DNA of 64,000 bases from Leptodactylus fallax (taxonomy: Eukaryota > Chordata > Amphibia > Anura > Leptodactylidae): assembly GCA_947044405.1 (NCBI GenBank), contig CAMRHE010000507.1:620001-684000 (forward strand). The letters are read 5' to 3'. This document shows, one piece after another, positions 11,152-21,522 of this stretch. The notes below the pieces were generated by a model. It saw only the letters and a program-made list of their open reading frames with translations. It was not told the DNA's origin and did no database searches. The position numbers and the translations under genes were made by a program. Position 1 is the first letter of the stretch. Each line of letters opens with the position of its first letter.

Positions 11152-11291
11152 CTAGTTTAAAGCCCTCCTGATAAGTGTGGCAAGTCTTCTGGCAAATATG
11201 TGTTTCCCAGGCTTTGTGAGATGTATACCATCTCTAGCAAGGAGTCCATCATATGGTTTGTCTGCACCTCCTATGGGCCTCCACTTATTTT
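11152..11291 (-). pseudogene. CR1 ORF1 C-terminal fragment (esterase-like motif)
   Basis: Read on the minus strand the frame gives PYDGLLARDGIHLTKPGKH followed by IFARRLATLIRRALN and a TAG at 11152-11154, 11 bases before the ORF2 start. The DGIHLT motif matches the Asp-x-x-His end of the SGNH-type esterase domain described in CR1 ORF1 proteins. Upstream sequence runs into a stop and then into unrelated repeat, so most of ORF1 was lost at insertion. Confidence 0.7.
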
Positions 11292-12191
11292 ACCATGAGG
11301 TCTGAAGAGCCCCCAGAGAATAATAATAAGTCATGGGTGGGGAACCTCCAATATGGCAGTAGGGCGAGACTCCTTGACAGTGATTAGGAAGAATTTGCAC
11401 ATATGTAATTATCGTTGTTGTGGGACTGTCTAAGGGGGATTTTGGAACTAATATATATTTATGTAGATTCCAGTGCAGGTTTTTTTACCTGACACCAACA
11501 AGTGTTGTAGGTGTCAGTAAAAGTCGGGGTGTGGTGTTGTAGATATATATGGTGCTCATAATGCACAGGGGGCGATATTGCAGAACCTTGTTATGAAAGC
11601 GAAGGTAGTGCTTTCTGGTATTTTTTCAGTAATTGACAGGAAGGTTTAACTGAGATGCGTATTGTGAGCAGTCATATAATACTTCACATTGCTATATATA
11701 AGGTATTATATGTCCCCCAGCAGCCCTGTAACCTGTATAAAAGCCATCCCAGGCCCTCCTGTTTTTATCCAATCACAGGGCTCCGCACTGACGTCTCATG
11801 TTATATCTTACAGGAAATTCTTTATATATCAGACTTGTTCTATATCTCCTAACTCAGGGCTATGAAAGACAATGTAATAAGATAAGGGTACACAAGGCCG
11901 GGTCTAAGGAATATTAAAAGGGTTTCCAGGGTTTAAAACACATAATATTGTCAGTGGCATATGCAAATGAGGTTGCCCTTTACTCCATATGTAAATTAGA
12001 TTGACCTTTACTGCATATGCAAATGAGATTGACCTTTTGCATTGGATTTCCAAGACCATTATGACATCACCAAAACATGATGACATTATAATGATGGCAA
12101 GTGCACAAGTAGACTTGACACTACAGGAGCTGCTCAGAGGGTGGCGATAGACCAAGATGTCCATGCTGAGGAGAGAACTACACCAGGTATG
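11292..12191. other. No gene seen; short repeats
   Basis: The segment 11300-11345 (tctgaagagcccccagagaataataataa) is a diverged copy of the hairpin element seen again at 17350-17400, 21183-21226 and 21465-21502. A hairpin with arms acctgacacc/ggtgtcagt lies at about 11488-11520. A 28-bp triple repeat at 11958-12041 is listed separately. Confidence 0.4.
11958..12041 (+). repeat. Three 28-bp tandem units with octamer motifs
   Basis: Units start at 11958, 11986 and 12014 (catatgcaaatgag / catatgtaaattag / catatgcaaatgag, each followed by gttgccctttactc or a variant). The first and third contain ATGCAAAT, the POU-factor octamer; the second is mutated. No nearby gene supports a regulatory role. 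Confidence 0.6.
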
Positions 12192-12200
12192 CATACCTCC

Positions 12201-13053
12201 TGTGATGATTCCGCTTAAATATGGCTATAACTCAAAGCTGTATTTTGATCTCTGGGTAGCGTATTTCTCTCTTAGTTCCATTTATTCATAATGTGCGCAG
12301 CTCTAATCCTAGATGTATGTTATCAGTAGGGCAACATTGTAACAATGGGGCTTTGTATCCATCCCAGAATAGCTCTATTGAATTCCTACCTAGACCTGGG
12401 TGATCAAATAAACATGCATGGTTCAGCCTGGGCTGTTAGATCAGACATGGTTGATAACATTGTATCATTTCACTTGGTCTCAGCTCAATACAAAGAATCT
12501 GGACTTGAGTGCATTAATCAATCAGACTTGCCGTCGCCGGTGACCTCATTCTGGGTGGTGTACTCAAGGGTATAAAAGATGAGGTAAGAGGTCAGTGAGT
12601 GAGACTACCCCTGAGAGGAGAATACTGTGCAGAGACTATCACTGAGATGCTACTATGAGAAGAGGCTGCTGTGATGAGCATGCAGGCTGGAATGCCGCTG
12701 CCTCCATTGGTTAACTCCACATGATATGTGTGAGTGTTGGACGATAGAGCCACATCAAGGAGATGCGTGGTAAAGTAATCATCTCACCTTTACTCCCTTT
12801 TATTTTAAGTACTGTATATTGTAACTAGTAACTATTTATGCTTGCATATATCTACATACAGTATCTGTTCTGAACTGCATGTGTTAGATGTTAATACCGA
12901 CCCATTTAGGGGTTAATAAATATATAAAATTTAGAAAGCTTGTCTTGTATTTATCTTGTGAACCCAACACTCACTGACGGTGAGTGTGGTTTTTTATGAA
13001 AGAAGTCTCAGGTGTGGGCCAGCGCGGTGTTGGCGCACTGAGGATCTTTCACA
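12201..13053 (+). repeat. 5' LTR
   Basis: Length 853 bases, TG...CA termini. It contains a TATA box at 12571-12577 and a polyadenylation-type AATAAA at 12915-12920, consistent with U3, R and U5 order. Confidence 0.9.
12571..12577 (+). promoter_or_regulatory. LTR TATA box
   Basis: TATAAAA lies 370 bases into the LTR. It is conserved at 15826-15832 in the 3' LTR and at 1167-1174 in the truncated LTR copy, so it is the likely core promoter of the element. Confidence 0.65.
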
Positions 13054-13054
13054 T

Positions 13055-13074
13055 TGGTGGCAGCGTAGTGGGAT
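13055..13074 (+). other. Primer binding site, tRNA-Leu type
   Basis: tggtggcagcgtagtgggat starts one base after the LTR end. It resembles the reverse complement of the 3' end of tRNA-Leu (from memory) but has an extra base and mismatch relative to the inverted copy at 1645-1662, which is the better match. Confidence 0.65.
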
Positions 13075-13191
13075 CTTAGGATAAACAGCGTGTGTTGGTG
13101 ACCTTTATCACTCAGACGCTGGGGATTGTGGTAATCCTGAGACAAGATCGGTATTAAAGAAAGCATTAAGATACAGTGAAAGTTTGATACA

Positions 13192-14169
13192 GTGCTGTTC
13201 CCCTCCCTTACTCTTTGTATTCTATCCTATCTTTTATTTGGCAAATACCAGTGGATGGCTAGTGGGCTCAGAAGCAGAGCTCAAGAATTGCTGAACCAGG
13301 CTTTTGGAGATCCTGAGCGTATGGCTGAAATGGAGGCAGCCACAGCCATGCAGAGAATCAAGCAGAGTCCTGATTTTGGGGCTAGGCCAGGAAGTGCGGC
13401 AAGCAGCCCGGTCCCAAGGATTACTTCACCAGGAGGGACCAGTAGCCCCAGCGTTGTCGGGGGAATGGCTTTATACTGGCAAATGGCCCTGCAGCAAGTA
13501 GGCACCAGTGACCTTAATACATACCTGCAGGTGTTGTACCATTTTCAGGAAACTGCAGAACGAGAACGACAGGCTGCTGAGCGACAGGCCGAGAGGGAGT
13601 ATCAGCTTGAGCTGAAGAGGCTGGAAATCTCCCAGCGGGCACAAACCGCCCCTGCGCAAACTCCAACAACCCTGCACAGACCCTCAAGTTGGAAGGAAAT
13701 GCCAGGCCGGAGTTCACCACAGCAGTCTGTCGTCAGGTCGGGTGAGACAAACTATGCCCCGGGTGGTCCTTCCCCTGTCCCAAGAACTCTGGGCACCCTA
13801 GTGACCTTCCCCAAACCCCAAGGGGAGGTGCAGTGGTGCCATGTCTGTAACCAGACAGGACATTTCAAGGAGGAGTGCCCCAACCGCCCTGAGAACTTCC
13901 CTGCTTCCCAAGCCACAGCAGGTGGCCCATCTGTGTATCTGGATTGGGGTGCAGGAAAAGGAATGCGGACTGTGGGACTATTGACTGATTTGCCTGCTAA
14001 TGTACTGTTGGGAACTGATTTAGGACCTATGATGTCCCAATATGGGATGGGGAGCACCCCAATTTACTGTGATAAACTGTCTATGATTAATGTTGATAAT
14101 GTGTCTGTCATATCTGCAGAGAGGGCCCGTAACCCCCCTCTGAGATACTTCCCATGGCAGTCAATGTAA
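13192..14169 (+). pseudogene. Gag-like protein fused to protease remnant
   Basis: Open frame of 325 codons. The second ATG at 13255 (MASGLRSRAQELLNQ) is the more likely start, because the first 21 residues are hydrophobic and lie in the leader. It has an acidic/alanine-rich helix, a charged coiled-coil stretch (AERERQAAERQAEREYQLEL, about residues 120-145) and a CCHC zinc knuckle (WCHVCNQTGHFKEECP, about residues 222-237) for RNA binding in the particle. It then passes to TDLPANVLLGTDLG, resembling the end of a retropepsin; the catalytic Asp-Thr/Ser-Gly is missing, so a deletion joined the two. It stops at 14167-14169. Confidence 0.7.
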
Positions 14170-14813
14170 ATGCTAATGAGTTGCCTTCAGCTGAGAGCAG
14201 GGAAGATGCAAATGAGCTTCCTGCAACCCAGCTCAGCAAAAATGTTATTGATGCTTTGTTCACCCCCGTGCTAGGAGCCAATGAGACCTTGTCTGTAGAC
14301 ACACCCACATCTGCGGGGGCGACTCCCTCCCAGCTTGTTAATATGTCTACCACAGATTTCATTGAGGCCCGGTGTGAATTAACAATTGCTAATGAAGATA
14401 CTGTCAATGTAATTGCCAATGCTTGTTGTGAAAGTGTACAGGGTAGCTCTTCTGAGTCACTGAAAGCGACTTCTACTATTTCGCCCAGTGCATCCATTAA
14501 GCACCCAACTGCTGACCATGTGCCAGGTGGTCAGGTAGGCTATGGGGATCTCATGGCCGATTCAGGTGAGGGACAGACTGCTGGTAGTGCGGTGTTAGCC
14601 CGCAGCCAGAGTGCTAGAAGGGTGGAGGGCGTTCCGACCCTTGAACCGTTGCCTACACCACCTGGAGTTGGTGCTGAGACCGCCGTGACTAGCCTCACTC
14701 CCTTGAATCCGGAGGAGTCCGGCCAGTATGAGACATACACGTCTCTTCTGTCCAGTTCTATTCCAGGATTGCCCATGGCCCAAGTGCAGATGGCATGGGG
14801 TACTGGGGTGTGA
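14154..14813 (+). pseudogene. Overlapping low-complexity frame after protease remnant
   Basis: This 219-codon frame overlaps the Gag-like frame by 16 bases in another reading frame. It is rich in Ser, Thr, Ala and Glu, contains no known domain, and ends near YETYTSLLSSSIPGL. A related motif (YVTCTSLLSHSSQEF) recurs downstream at about 15240. I read it as the spacer between protease and reverse transcriptase in the parent element. Confidence 0.45.
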
Positions 14814-15484
14814 TCCAAGAAGGGGGTATGTCCAATGTATTACCTGTCAATGTATTGTGGGGGGATGGTTTGGGGAAGCATGATCTCAGTCATTTGCCCA
14901 AGGTATCACCATCACCCACCCAAGTACAGGAGGAACAGGGTCCAAACATACCTGTGCCAGAACCATAGGTTCCCCTAGGTTTGGAAGCAAAGGGGGAGGT
15001 GCAGAATCCCCTAGAACTCTCCCAACTAGCGGCTAGTGTGAGAGAGACCCTGAGAGACCGCCGGGATGGGGTCTCTGAACTGGTATCCCAAAGACCTGGG
15101 GTTATGAGTGACTCCACAGGATGTCAGCACTCAGAAAGCGGACCCAGAACAGGCAGGAGGTAGCCAAGTGTACGTGGCTCAGGGCCTGAGCCTTAGAAGT
15201 GTCCCTAGTCAGACTAGAGAGCCAGAAGGGTCCGGCAGCTATGTAACATGCACCTCTCTTTTGTCTCACTCCAGCCAAGAGTTCAGAGATGCTGTCCAAG
15301 CTGACCCTAGTCTGGACATATTGAAGGCGCATGGCGCTCAACCACCCACGGAGTCTGACAAGGCCCGAGTCTGCTGGGACCCCGGGGGGAGGTAAGGAAG
15401 CCTTGGGGCCAGAGCCTGAGAAGCTGGAGGCGGAGGTGCTTTCAGAAGAGGGGCGTAGGCCCCTCCTTCCTGCAACCCCCATCT
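14814..15484 (+). pseudogene. Pre-reverse-transcriptase remnant of the LTR element
   Basis: Broken frames include FRDAVQADPSLDILKAHGA and ARVCWDPGGR at 15280-15395. These resemble the linker that precedes the polymerase in vertebrate Gypsy Pol proteins. All polymerase, RNase H and integrase sequence is missing between here and the polypurine tract. Confidence 0.45.
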
Positions 15485-15496
15485 AAAAGGGGGAGA
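15485..15496 (+). other. Polypurine tract
   Basis: aaaagggggaga sits immediately before the 3' LTR, the usual position for the plus-strand primer. Confidence 0.85.
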
Positions 15497-16304
15497 TGTG
15501 ATGATTCCGCTTAAATATGGCTATAACTCAAAGTTGTATTTTGATCTCTGGGTAGCGTATTTCTCTCTTAGTTCCATTTATTCATAATGTGCGCAGCTCT
15601 AATCCTAGATGTATGTTATCAGTAGGGGTACATTGTAACAATGGGGCTTTGTATCCATCCCAGAATAGCTCTATTGAATTCCTACCTAGACCTGGGTGAT
15701 CAAATAAACATGCATGGTTCAGCCTGGTCTGTTAGATCAGACATGGTTGATAACATTGTATAATTTCACTTGGTCTCAGCTCAATACAAAGAATCTGGTC
15801 TCATTCTGGGTGGTGTACTCAAGGGTATAAAAGATGAGGTAAGAGGTCAGTGAGTGAGACTACCCCTGAGAGGAGAATACTGTGCAGAGACTATCACTGA
15901 GATGCTACTATGAGAAGAGGCTGCTGTGATGAGCATGCAGGCTGGAATGCCGCTGCCTCCATTGGTTAACTCCACATGATATGTGTGAGTGTTGGACGAT
16001 AGAGCCACATCAAGGAAATGCGTGGTAAAGTAATCATCTCACCTTTACTCCCTTTCATTTCTTTGCACTGTATATTGTAACTAGTAACTGTTAATGCTTG
16101 CATATATCTACATATCTGTTCTGAACTGCATGTGTTAGATGTTAATACCGACCCATTTAGGGGTTAATAAATATATAAAATTTAGAAAGCTTGTCTTGTA
16201 TTTATCTTGTGAACCCAACACTCACTGACGGTGAGTGTGGTTTTTTATGAAAGAAGTCTCAGGTGTGGGCCAACGCGGTGTTGGCGCACTGAGGATCTTT
16301 CACA
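15497..16304 (+). repeat. 3' LTR
   Basis: Length 808 bases. Compared with the 5' LTR it lacks about 50 bases at roughly 15798-15799 (after gaatctgg) and has a handful of substitutions. TATA box at 15826-15832. It contains the ttaatgctt site (16091-16099) that is the switch point in the inverted copy at 1548. Confidence 0.9.
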
Positions 16305-16510
16305 TCTCCCAACTTTCAAAGAGCAGAAAGAGGGACACAATGTGCGGCGCTATGTGCGCCATGGAAAGTTTAGATCCACCCACTTCTACATTAACTCCGC
16401 CCATTCTCATCCATTTTTCTTTGTGCCCCTACACAGTATAATGCTCCTACAGTCCACCCTAACCTTATATGCCCCCACATTATAATGTTCCCCTCCAATT
16501 GCCCCGGTTT

Positions 16511-16885
16511 AAACAGGGGGAAGCTAGAGGGGGACATTAAACTGTGGGGGCAGTTGGAGGGGGACATTAAACTGGGGGCAGCTGGAGGGGGACATTAAAC
16601 TGGGGGCAACTAGAGGGGGACATTAAACTGGGGCAGCTGGAGGGTGATATTAAACCGTAGAGATAGCTGGAGGGTGACATTAAACTGGAGGCAACTAGAG
16701 GTGGACACGTCTCCCTCCATCTACTCCCACGGTTTAATGTCCTCTTCCAGTTGCCCCCAGTTTAATGTCCCCATCCAGTGACCCCACTATTTAATGTCCC
16801 CACTCCAGCTTCCCCAGTTTAATGTTCCCTTTCCATCTGCCCCCAGTTATTGTCCCCCCTTCATATGTCACCAGTTTAATGTTCC
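16511..16885. repeat. Two opposed minisatellite blocks, about 28-30-bp unit
   Basis: Units of the type gggggacattaaactggggg + cagctgga repeat on the plus strand at 16511-16700. The same motif repeats in reverse orientation (cagtttaatgtcccc + ctccagttgccc) at 16728-16885. The array is therefore palindromic, with a short centre near 16700-16728. Confidence 0.75.
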
Positions 16886-17250
16886 CCCTCCATTTGACCA
16901 CAAAGTAACATAATAAAAACACTGATACTCACCTCTCCTCGCTTCCCTGCTGCTCTGTCTGAAGTCTCTCTATCCGGAGTATTCAGGGAGCTGTAGGCAC
17001 TATGTGACTGATGTCATCACATCTCGCCTACATCTCCAGGGGCCAGAGCACACAGGGATGTGCTTCACACATTGTGGTGAAGCAGGAGCTGTCCGCGGAC
17101 GCCTCCTGCTTCATCATTGTATTTAACTCATCTGCGTCTTCTGAACACAGATTAGTTGAAACCGGGACATACCTCCTGCTGACCGGGACAGCGGGACAGG
17201 ACCCGGAATTCGGGACTGTCCTACTGAATCCGGGATGGTTGGGAGGCATG

Positions 17251-18450
17251 TGTATGTACAGTGTAGAAGATTTGCCACATTACTATAGGGGGTGTCCATG
17301 CTGAGGAGAATTTAGGATTTTCTTTATTTTTGTCAGCTCCCCTGGGCCTCGAGCTATTATATTCTGAAGAGACCTCAGAGTATAATAATTTACTGCCGGT
17401 GGCCATTTTAGATTGTCAGAGATGAATTCTAAATTGTTCGGTTTTGTTAAAAACCAAACAATTTGTAATATTCAGGTTGAACCCAGCTCTGTACGAGTTG
17501 TCCATCTCTAGTAAGGATGAATTCAGATATGCAGTTTTTGGTGCAGTTTTATTTAACCAAATCCAGTATCCAGCAAACAGGAGAAGTGTATGTCCTTCCT
17601 CTATCTTTCCCATTCCACTCCTGACTTTGACTCAAAAAACACCATCAAAACAGCCTGTGTGATTTCAGCCTAAAGCAGTCATTTTAAAATCACCTCCATG
17701 GATTTATCTCCAAAGAGGGAAAGACACAAATTCTACTAGAGGTTCCTCCATAGGCATTTAGAGATAAGTACCAGAGCATTATACCAGACATTTATCATTC
17801 CTATCATCTTCACTTATAAATAGATTTTATATTATTTTTTATATTATATTAATATTTTATATTTTGTGTCTTAATAACTAGACAAGGGGGTTTGGCCAGA
17901 TTACCTACAATAAACAATGTCTTTCCATAAGATCTATAGTGGGATGTGACCCCCAGGAGAATAGGGGTGGGGGAGGTTACAGGTCCTGTTGTATCAGTAA
18001 TTGCAGAGGTAATTCTCCGGTTTTCCTGCAGAGGCGCTGCAGGGAAAAATAACCCATAGCCTTTGTTTTATTAAACCTCAAAGTAAATCATAGAGTTTCT
18101 AAGGAGCGTTTTTCAACTGGAAAGAGAGATCCCACAAATTCCCGGAGTGTTAGCAGCCTCACCATCCAATCTGAAAGCAGTTTATTAAGTGTAAATGCTA
18201 ATAGTAGAGCTGAGGTGTGACTGGGAAGTGAAAGGGTGAGGCTGGGCAGCTCAGGGGTGGAGCTGGGCAGCTCAGGGGTGGGGCTAGGACAATCAGAAGA
18301 TCAGAGGAAATTATTGATTTTGTTTTTCTACTTTCTTTTGGATAAGCAGAAGTTCTTTACACAAAGTCTCAAGAAGAAAATCATCTCAACACAAGTCAAT
18401 GCAACGAAAAGTTCTCATCACAAGAATTCGCAGAAGCGTATATTGGAACC
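17251..18450. other. No gene seen
   Basis: No supported coding sequence. A diverged copy of the ccagagtataataat hairpin element lies around 17340-17400. AT-rich sequence lies at 17820-17870. A tandem duplication (tgggcagctcaggggtgg) occurs at 18240-18285. Confidence 0.5.
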
Positions 18451-20620
18451 GTAGGCGGTCTATAAACCTCCACATAGTTATCCATGTACAGATGGAGCAC
18501 GTGGTCTATAAACCTCCACATTGTGGTCCATGTACAGATGGAGCAGGTGGTCTATGAACCTCCACATAGTCATCCATATACAGATGGAGCAGACGGTCTA
18601 TGATCCTCCACATAGTCGTCCATGTACAGATGGAGTAGGTAGTCTATGAACCACCACGCAGACATCTATTTACAGATGGAGCAGACGGTCTACGAACCGC
18701 CACATAGTCGTCCATGTACAGATGGAGTGGGCAGTCTATAAACCTCAACATAGTCGTTCATGTAAAGATGGAGCAGGTGGTCTATGAACCTCCACATAGT
18801 CGTCCATGTACAGATGAAGCAGGTGGTCTATTAACCTCCACTTAGTCATCCATGTACAGATGGAGCAGGCGGTCTATGAACCTCCACATAGTTGTCCATG
18901 TACAGATGGAGGAGGCGGTCTATGAACCTTTACATAGTCGTCCATGTACAGATGAAGCAGGCGGTCTATGAACCTCCACATAGTTATCCACGTACAGATG
19001 GAGCAGGTGGTCTATGAACCTCCACATAGTCGTCCAAGTACAGATTGAGCAGACGGTCTATGAACCTCCACATAGTTGTTCATGTACAGATGAAGCAGGC
19101 AATCTATGAACTACCACATAGTCGCCCATGTACAGATGGAGCAGGTGGTCTATGAACCTCCACATAGTCGTCCATGTACAGATGGAGCAGACGGTCTATG
19201 AACCACCACATAGTGGTCCAAGTACAGATGGAGCAAGCAATCTATGAACCTCCACATAGTCGTCTATGTACAGATGGAGCAGGTGGTCTATGAACCTCCA
19301 CATAGTCGTCCATGTACAGATGGAGCAGACGGTCTATGAACCTCCACAGTTGTCCATGTACAGATGGAGCAGTCGGTCTATGAACTACCACATAGTCGTC
19401 CATGTACAGATGGAGCAGTCGGTCTATGAACCTCCACATAGTCATCCATGTACAGATGGAGCAAGCAGTCTATGAACCTCCACAGTCGTCCAATGTACAG
19501 ATGGAGCAGTCGGTCTATGAACCTCCACAGTCGTCCATGTACAGATGGAGCAGGCAGTCTATGAACCTCCACAGTCGTCCATGTACAGATGGAACAGTTG
19601 GTCTATGAACCACCACATAGTTGTCCATGTACAGATGGAGCAGGCAGTCTATAAACCTCCACATAGTCGTCCATGTACAGATGGACCAGGCGGTCTATAA
19701 ACCTCCACATAGTCGTCCATGTACAGATGGAGCAGGCTGTCTTTGAACCTCCACATAGTTGTCCATGTACAGATGGAGCAGGTGGTCTATGAACCTCCAC
19801 AGTCGTCCATGTACAGATGGAGCAGTCGGTCTATCAACCACCACATAGTCGTCCATGTACAGATTGAGCAGGCGGTCTATAAGCCTCCACATAGTCGTCC
19901 ATGTACAGATAGACCAGGCGGTCTATAAACCACCACATAGTCGTCCATGTACAGATTGAGCAGGCGGTCTATAAGCCTCCACATAGTCGTCCATGTACAG
20001 ATAGACCAGGCGGTCTATAAACCTCCACATAGTCATCCATGTACAGATTGAGCAGGCTGTCTTTGAACCTCCACATAGTTGTCCATGTACAGATGGAGCA
20101 GGCGGTCTATGAACCGCCACACAGTCGTCCATGTACAGATAGAACAGGCATTCTATAAATCTCCACATAGTCGTCCATGTACAGATAGAGCAGGTGGTCT
20201 ATGTACCACCACATAGTCGTCCATGTACAGATAGACCAGGCTGTCTTTGAACCTCCACATAGTTGTCCATGTACAGATGGAGCAGGCAGTCTATAAACCT
20301 CCACATAGTCATCCATGTACAGATAGACCAGGCGGTCTATAAACCACCACATAATCATCTATGTACAGATGGAGCAGGCGGTCTATAAACCTCCACATAG
20401 TCGTCTATGTACAGATAGACCAGGCTGTCTTTGAACCTCCACATAGTTGTCCATGTACAGATGGAGCAGGCAGTCTATGAACCGCCACACATTCGTCCAT
20501 GTACAGATGGAGAAGGTGGTCTATGAACCGCCACATAGAAGTCCATGTACAGATAGAACAGGCGTTCTATAAACCTCCACATAGTCATGCATGTATAGAT
20601 GCAGCAGGCGGTCTATGAAC
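18451..20620 (+). repeat. 46-bp minisatellite, about 47 units
   Basis: The unit is about gtccatgtacagatggagca + ggcggtctatgaacctccac + atagtc. Several units lack ata (43 bp), and variants such as agaccaggc/agagcaggc recur in sub-blocks, for example 19850-20030. Short open frames occur on both strands with repeated motifs, so none is evidence of a gene. Confidence 0.95.
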
Positions 20621-20785
20621 TATTGCAGCACACTATAGTCTGATCAGACTGTGCTTACACTACTTACATATCACATGTATTAGAGCGGCGACCTCACATG
20701 GGATAGTGCGCCAAGACACAGAACTAAGGTTCACTTGGTACCTGCTACATTTATATGGAAAGCAGCCACATTTTTACTATTTAAT

Positions 20786-20862
20786 GTAAACCAGCCCAGG
20801 ACAGGCCGCTTTAAAAAAAAAAAAAAAACAGAGCTGAGCGCGGCCTGTCCTGGGCTGGTTTA
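20786..20862. repeat. Perfect 24-bp hairpin with poly(A) loop
   Basis: Arms begin gtaaaccagcccaggacagg (20786 on) and are mirrored by cctgtcctgggctggtttac (ending 20862). The loop contains a run of about 17 A. It is likely the centre of a fold-back element. Confidence 0.8.
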
Positions 20863-20873
20863 CAAGACGTCAC

Positions 20874-20926
20874 ATCTCAGCGCAGGCGGCGATACAATGA
20901 CGTCATCACGCCGCCTACGCTGAGAC
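20874..20926. repeat. GC-rich hairpin with CRE-like centre
   Basis: Arms tctcagcgcaggcggcg (20874-20890) and cgccgcctacgctgaga (about 20910-20926) are inverted with one mismatch. The loop contains TGACGTCA at 20898-20905, a perfect CRE palindrome, but no gene is nearby. Confidence 0.7.
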
Positions 20927-21182
20927 ACAGACGTCGCGGACAAGAAGAAGAGGCGGCGGCGGCTGCATCAAGGCATCGCAGGTGAGTATAGCTTTTTTTT
21001 ATATATATAAATAGGCCGTAACCTGTTGGAGTATCCCCGGCAGGTCAGGGCCTATTTATTTACCTACCCCGCGTCTGCTCGTGGCCGCCCCCGCTTCCCC
21101 TTCTGCTATGGGACGCAGAAAGGGAAGTGGATGCCGCTGTGAGCGGCCGCGGGTATCGGTAAGTTAGGCTGCAAATACTACT

Positions 21183-21226
21183 ATTATTATACTCCGGGGC
21201 CTATTCAGACCCCGGAGTATAATAAT
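21183..21226. repeat. Hairpin element, copy 1
   Basis: Perfect arms attattatactccgggg (21183-21199) and ccccggagtataataat (21210-21226). The same design recurs at 21465-21502, and in decayed form at 11300-11345 and 17345-17395, so it is a dispersed family. Confidence 0.75.
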
Positions 21227-21464
21227 CGGAGGCCTAGGGTTGGTGAGGGAACATAAAAACCAATGTTACTCACCTCCTGCGATCCGATGTAACTCCGAGC
21301 AGGCTTGAGGCCTCTGGTGACATCATCAGGTCGCGTCGCCGGCCTGATCACGTGACGTGTGTGCGCAATTAAACAGGGCCGAAAGCTGCAAGGAGTGCAC
21401 CGGTGTCCAGGATAGGTGAGTAACTCTGATTTTTATGTTTGTATTCTCCCCTGGGTCTCCAATC

Positions 21465-21502
21465 ATTATACTCTGGGGTCTGAAAAGACCCCAGAGTATA
21501 AT
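21465..21502. repeat. Hairpin element, copy 2
   Basis: Perfect arms attatactctggggtc (21465-21480) and gaccccagagtataat (21487-21502), 6-base loop. It lies directly upstream of the 30-bp minisatellite at 21523. Confidence 0.75.
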
Positions 21503-21522
21503 AATAGTTCATGGGTGGTCCA

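Larger units (their letters stand above)
8171..11291 (-). mobile_element. CR1-type LINE, slightly 5'-truncated
   Basis: The minus-strand LINE includes the end of ORF1, nearly all of ORF2 and a 3' end. The 3' end has the tail acaaacaaacaaacata (8171-8188) and the adjacent ggaattcctgcttttgcagg hairpin sequence. The left limit is the tail. The right limit is where ORF1 similarity stops at about 11291. Reverse transcriptase and endonuclease motifs are well preserved and only three disabling changes were found, so insertion was fairly recent. Confidence 0.9.
12201..16304 (+). mobile_element. Non-autonomous Ty3/Gypsy-like LTR retrotransposon keeping only gag/protease remnants
   Basis: The two LTRs (12201-13053 and 15497-16304) begin TGTGATG and end TTTCACA. 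A tRNA-Leu-type primer site follows the first, and a polypurine tract precedes the second. The interior of 2.4 kb keeps a zinc-knuckle Gag-like frame and a low-complexity region but no reverse transcriptase, RNase H or integrase. The flanks cctcc (12196-12200) and tctcc (16305-16309) fit a 5-bp target duplication with one later change. LTRs are very alike apart from a deletion of about 50 bases near 15799, so the copy is young. The Gypsy assignment rests on the knuckle and the LLGTDLG protease-like motif; an ERV-like relative is not excluded. Confidence 0.85.
12192..17250. mobile_element. Inverted-repeat element hosting the LTR retrotransposon
   Basis: The left terminus catacctcc (12192-12200) is cut by the LTR element; its continuation caactttcaaagagcag appears right after it at 16310. 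The right terminus gttgggaggcatg (17238-17250) is the inverse of the rejoined left end, with one mismatch in 13. The element body is 16305-17237 and is non-coding. It contains a pair of opposed minisatellite blocks (16511-16885). Superfamily is not assigned. Confidence 0.65.

Noticed and set aside
19242..20358. Short open frames in both directions over the 46-bp array
   Set aside because: Their products are repeated translations of the minisatellite unit with no independent support.
20970..20990. Splice-donor-like caggtgagta as part of a host exon
   Set aside because: The ggtgagta motif recurs at ends of dispersed repeats here (near 8149 and 21413, and inverted near 7510, 16928 and 21268), so it is repeat sequence and not an exon boundary.
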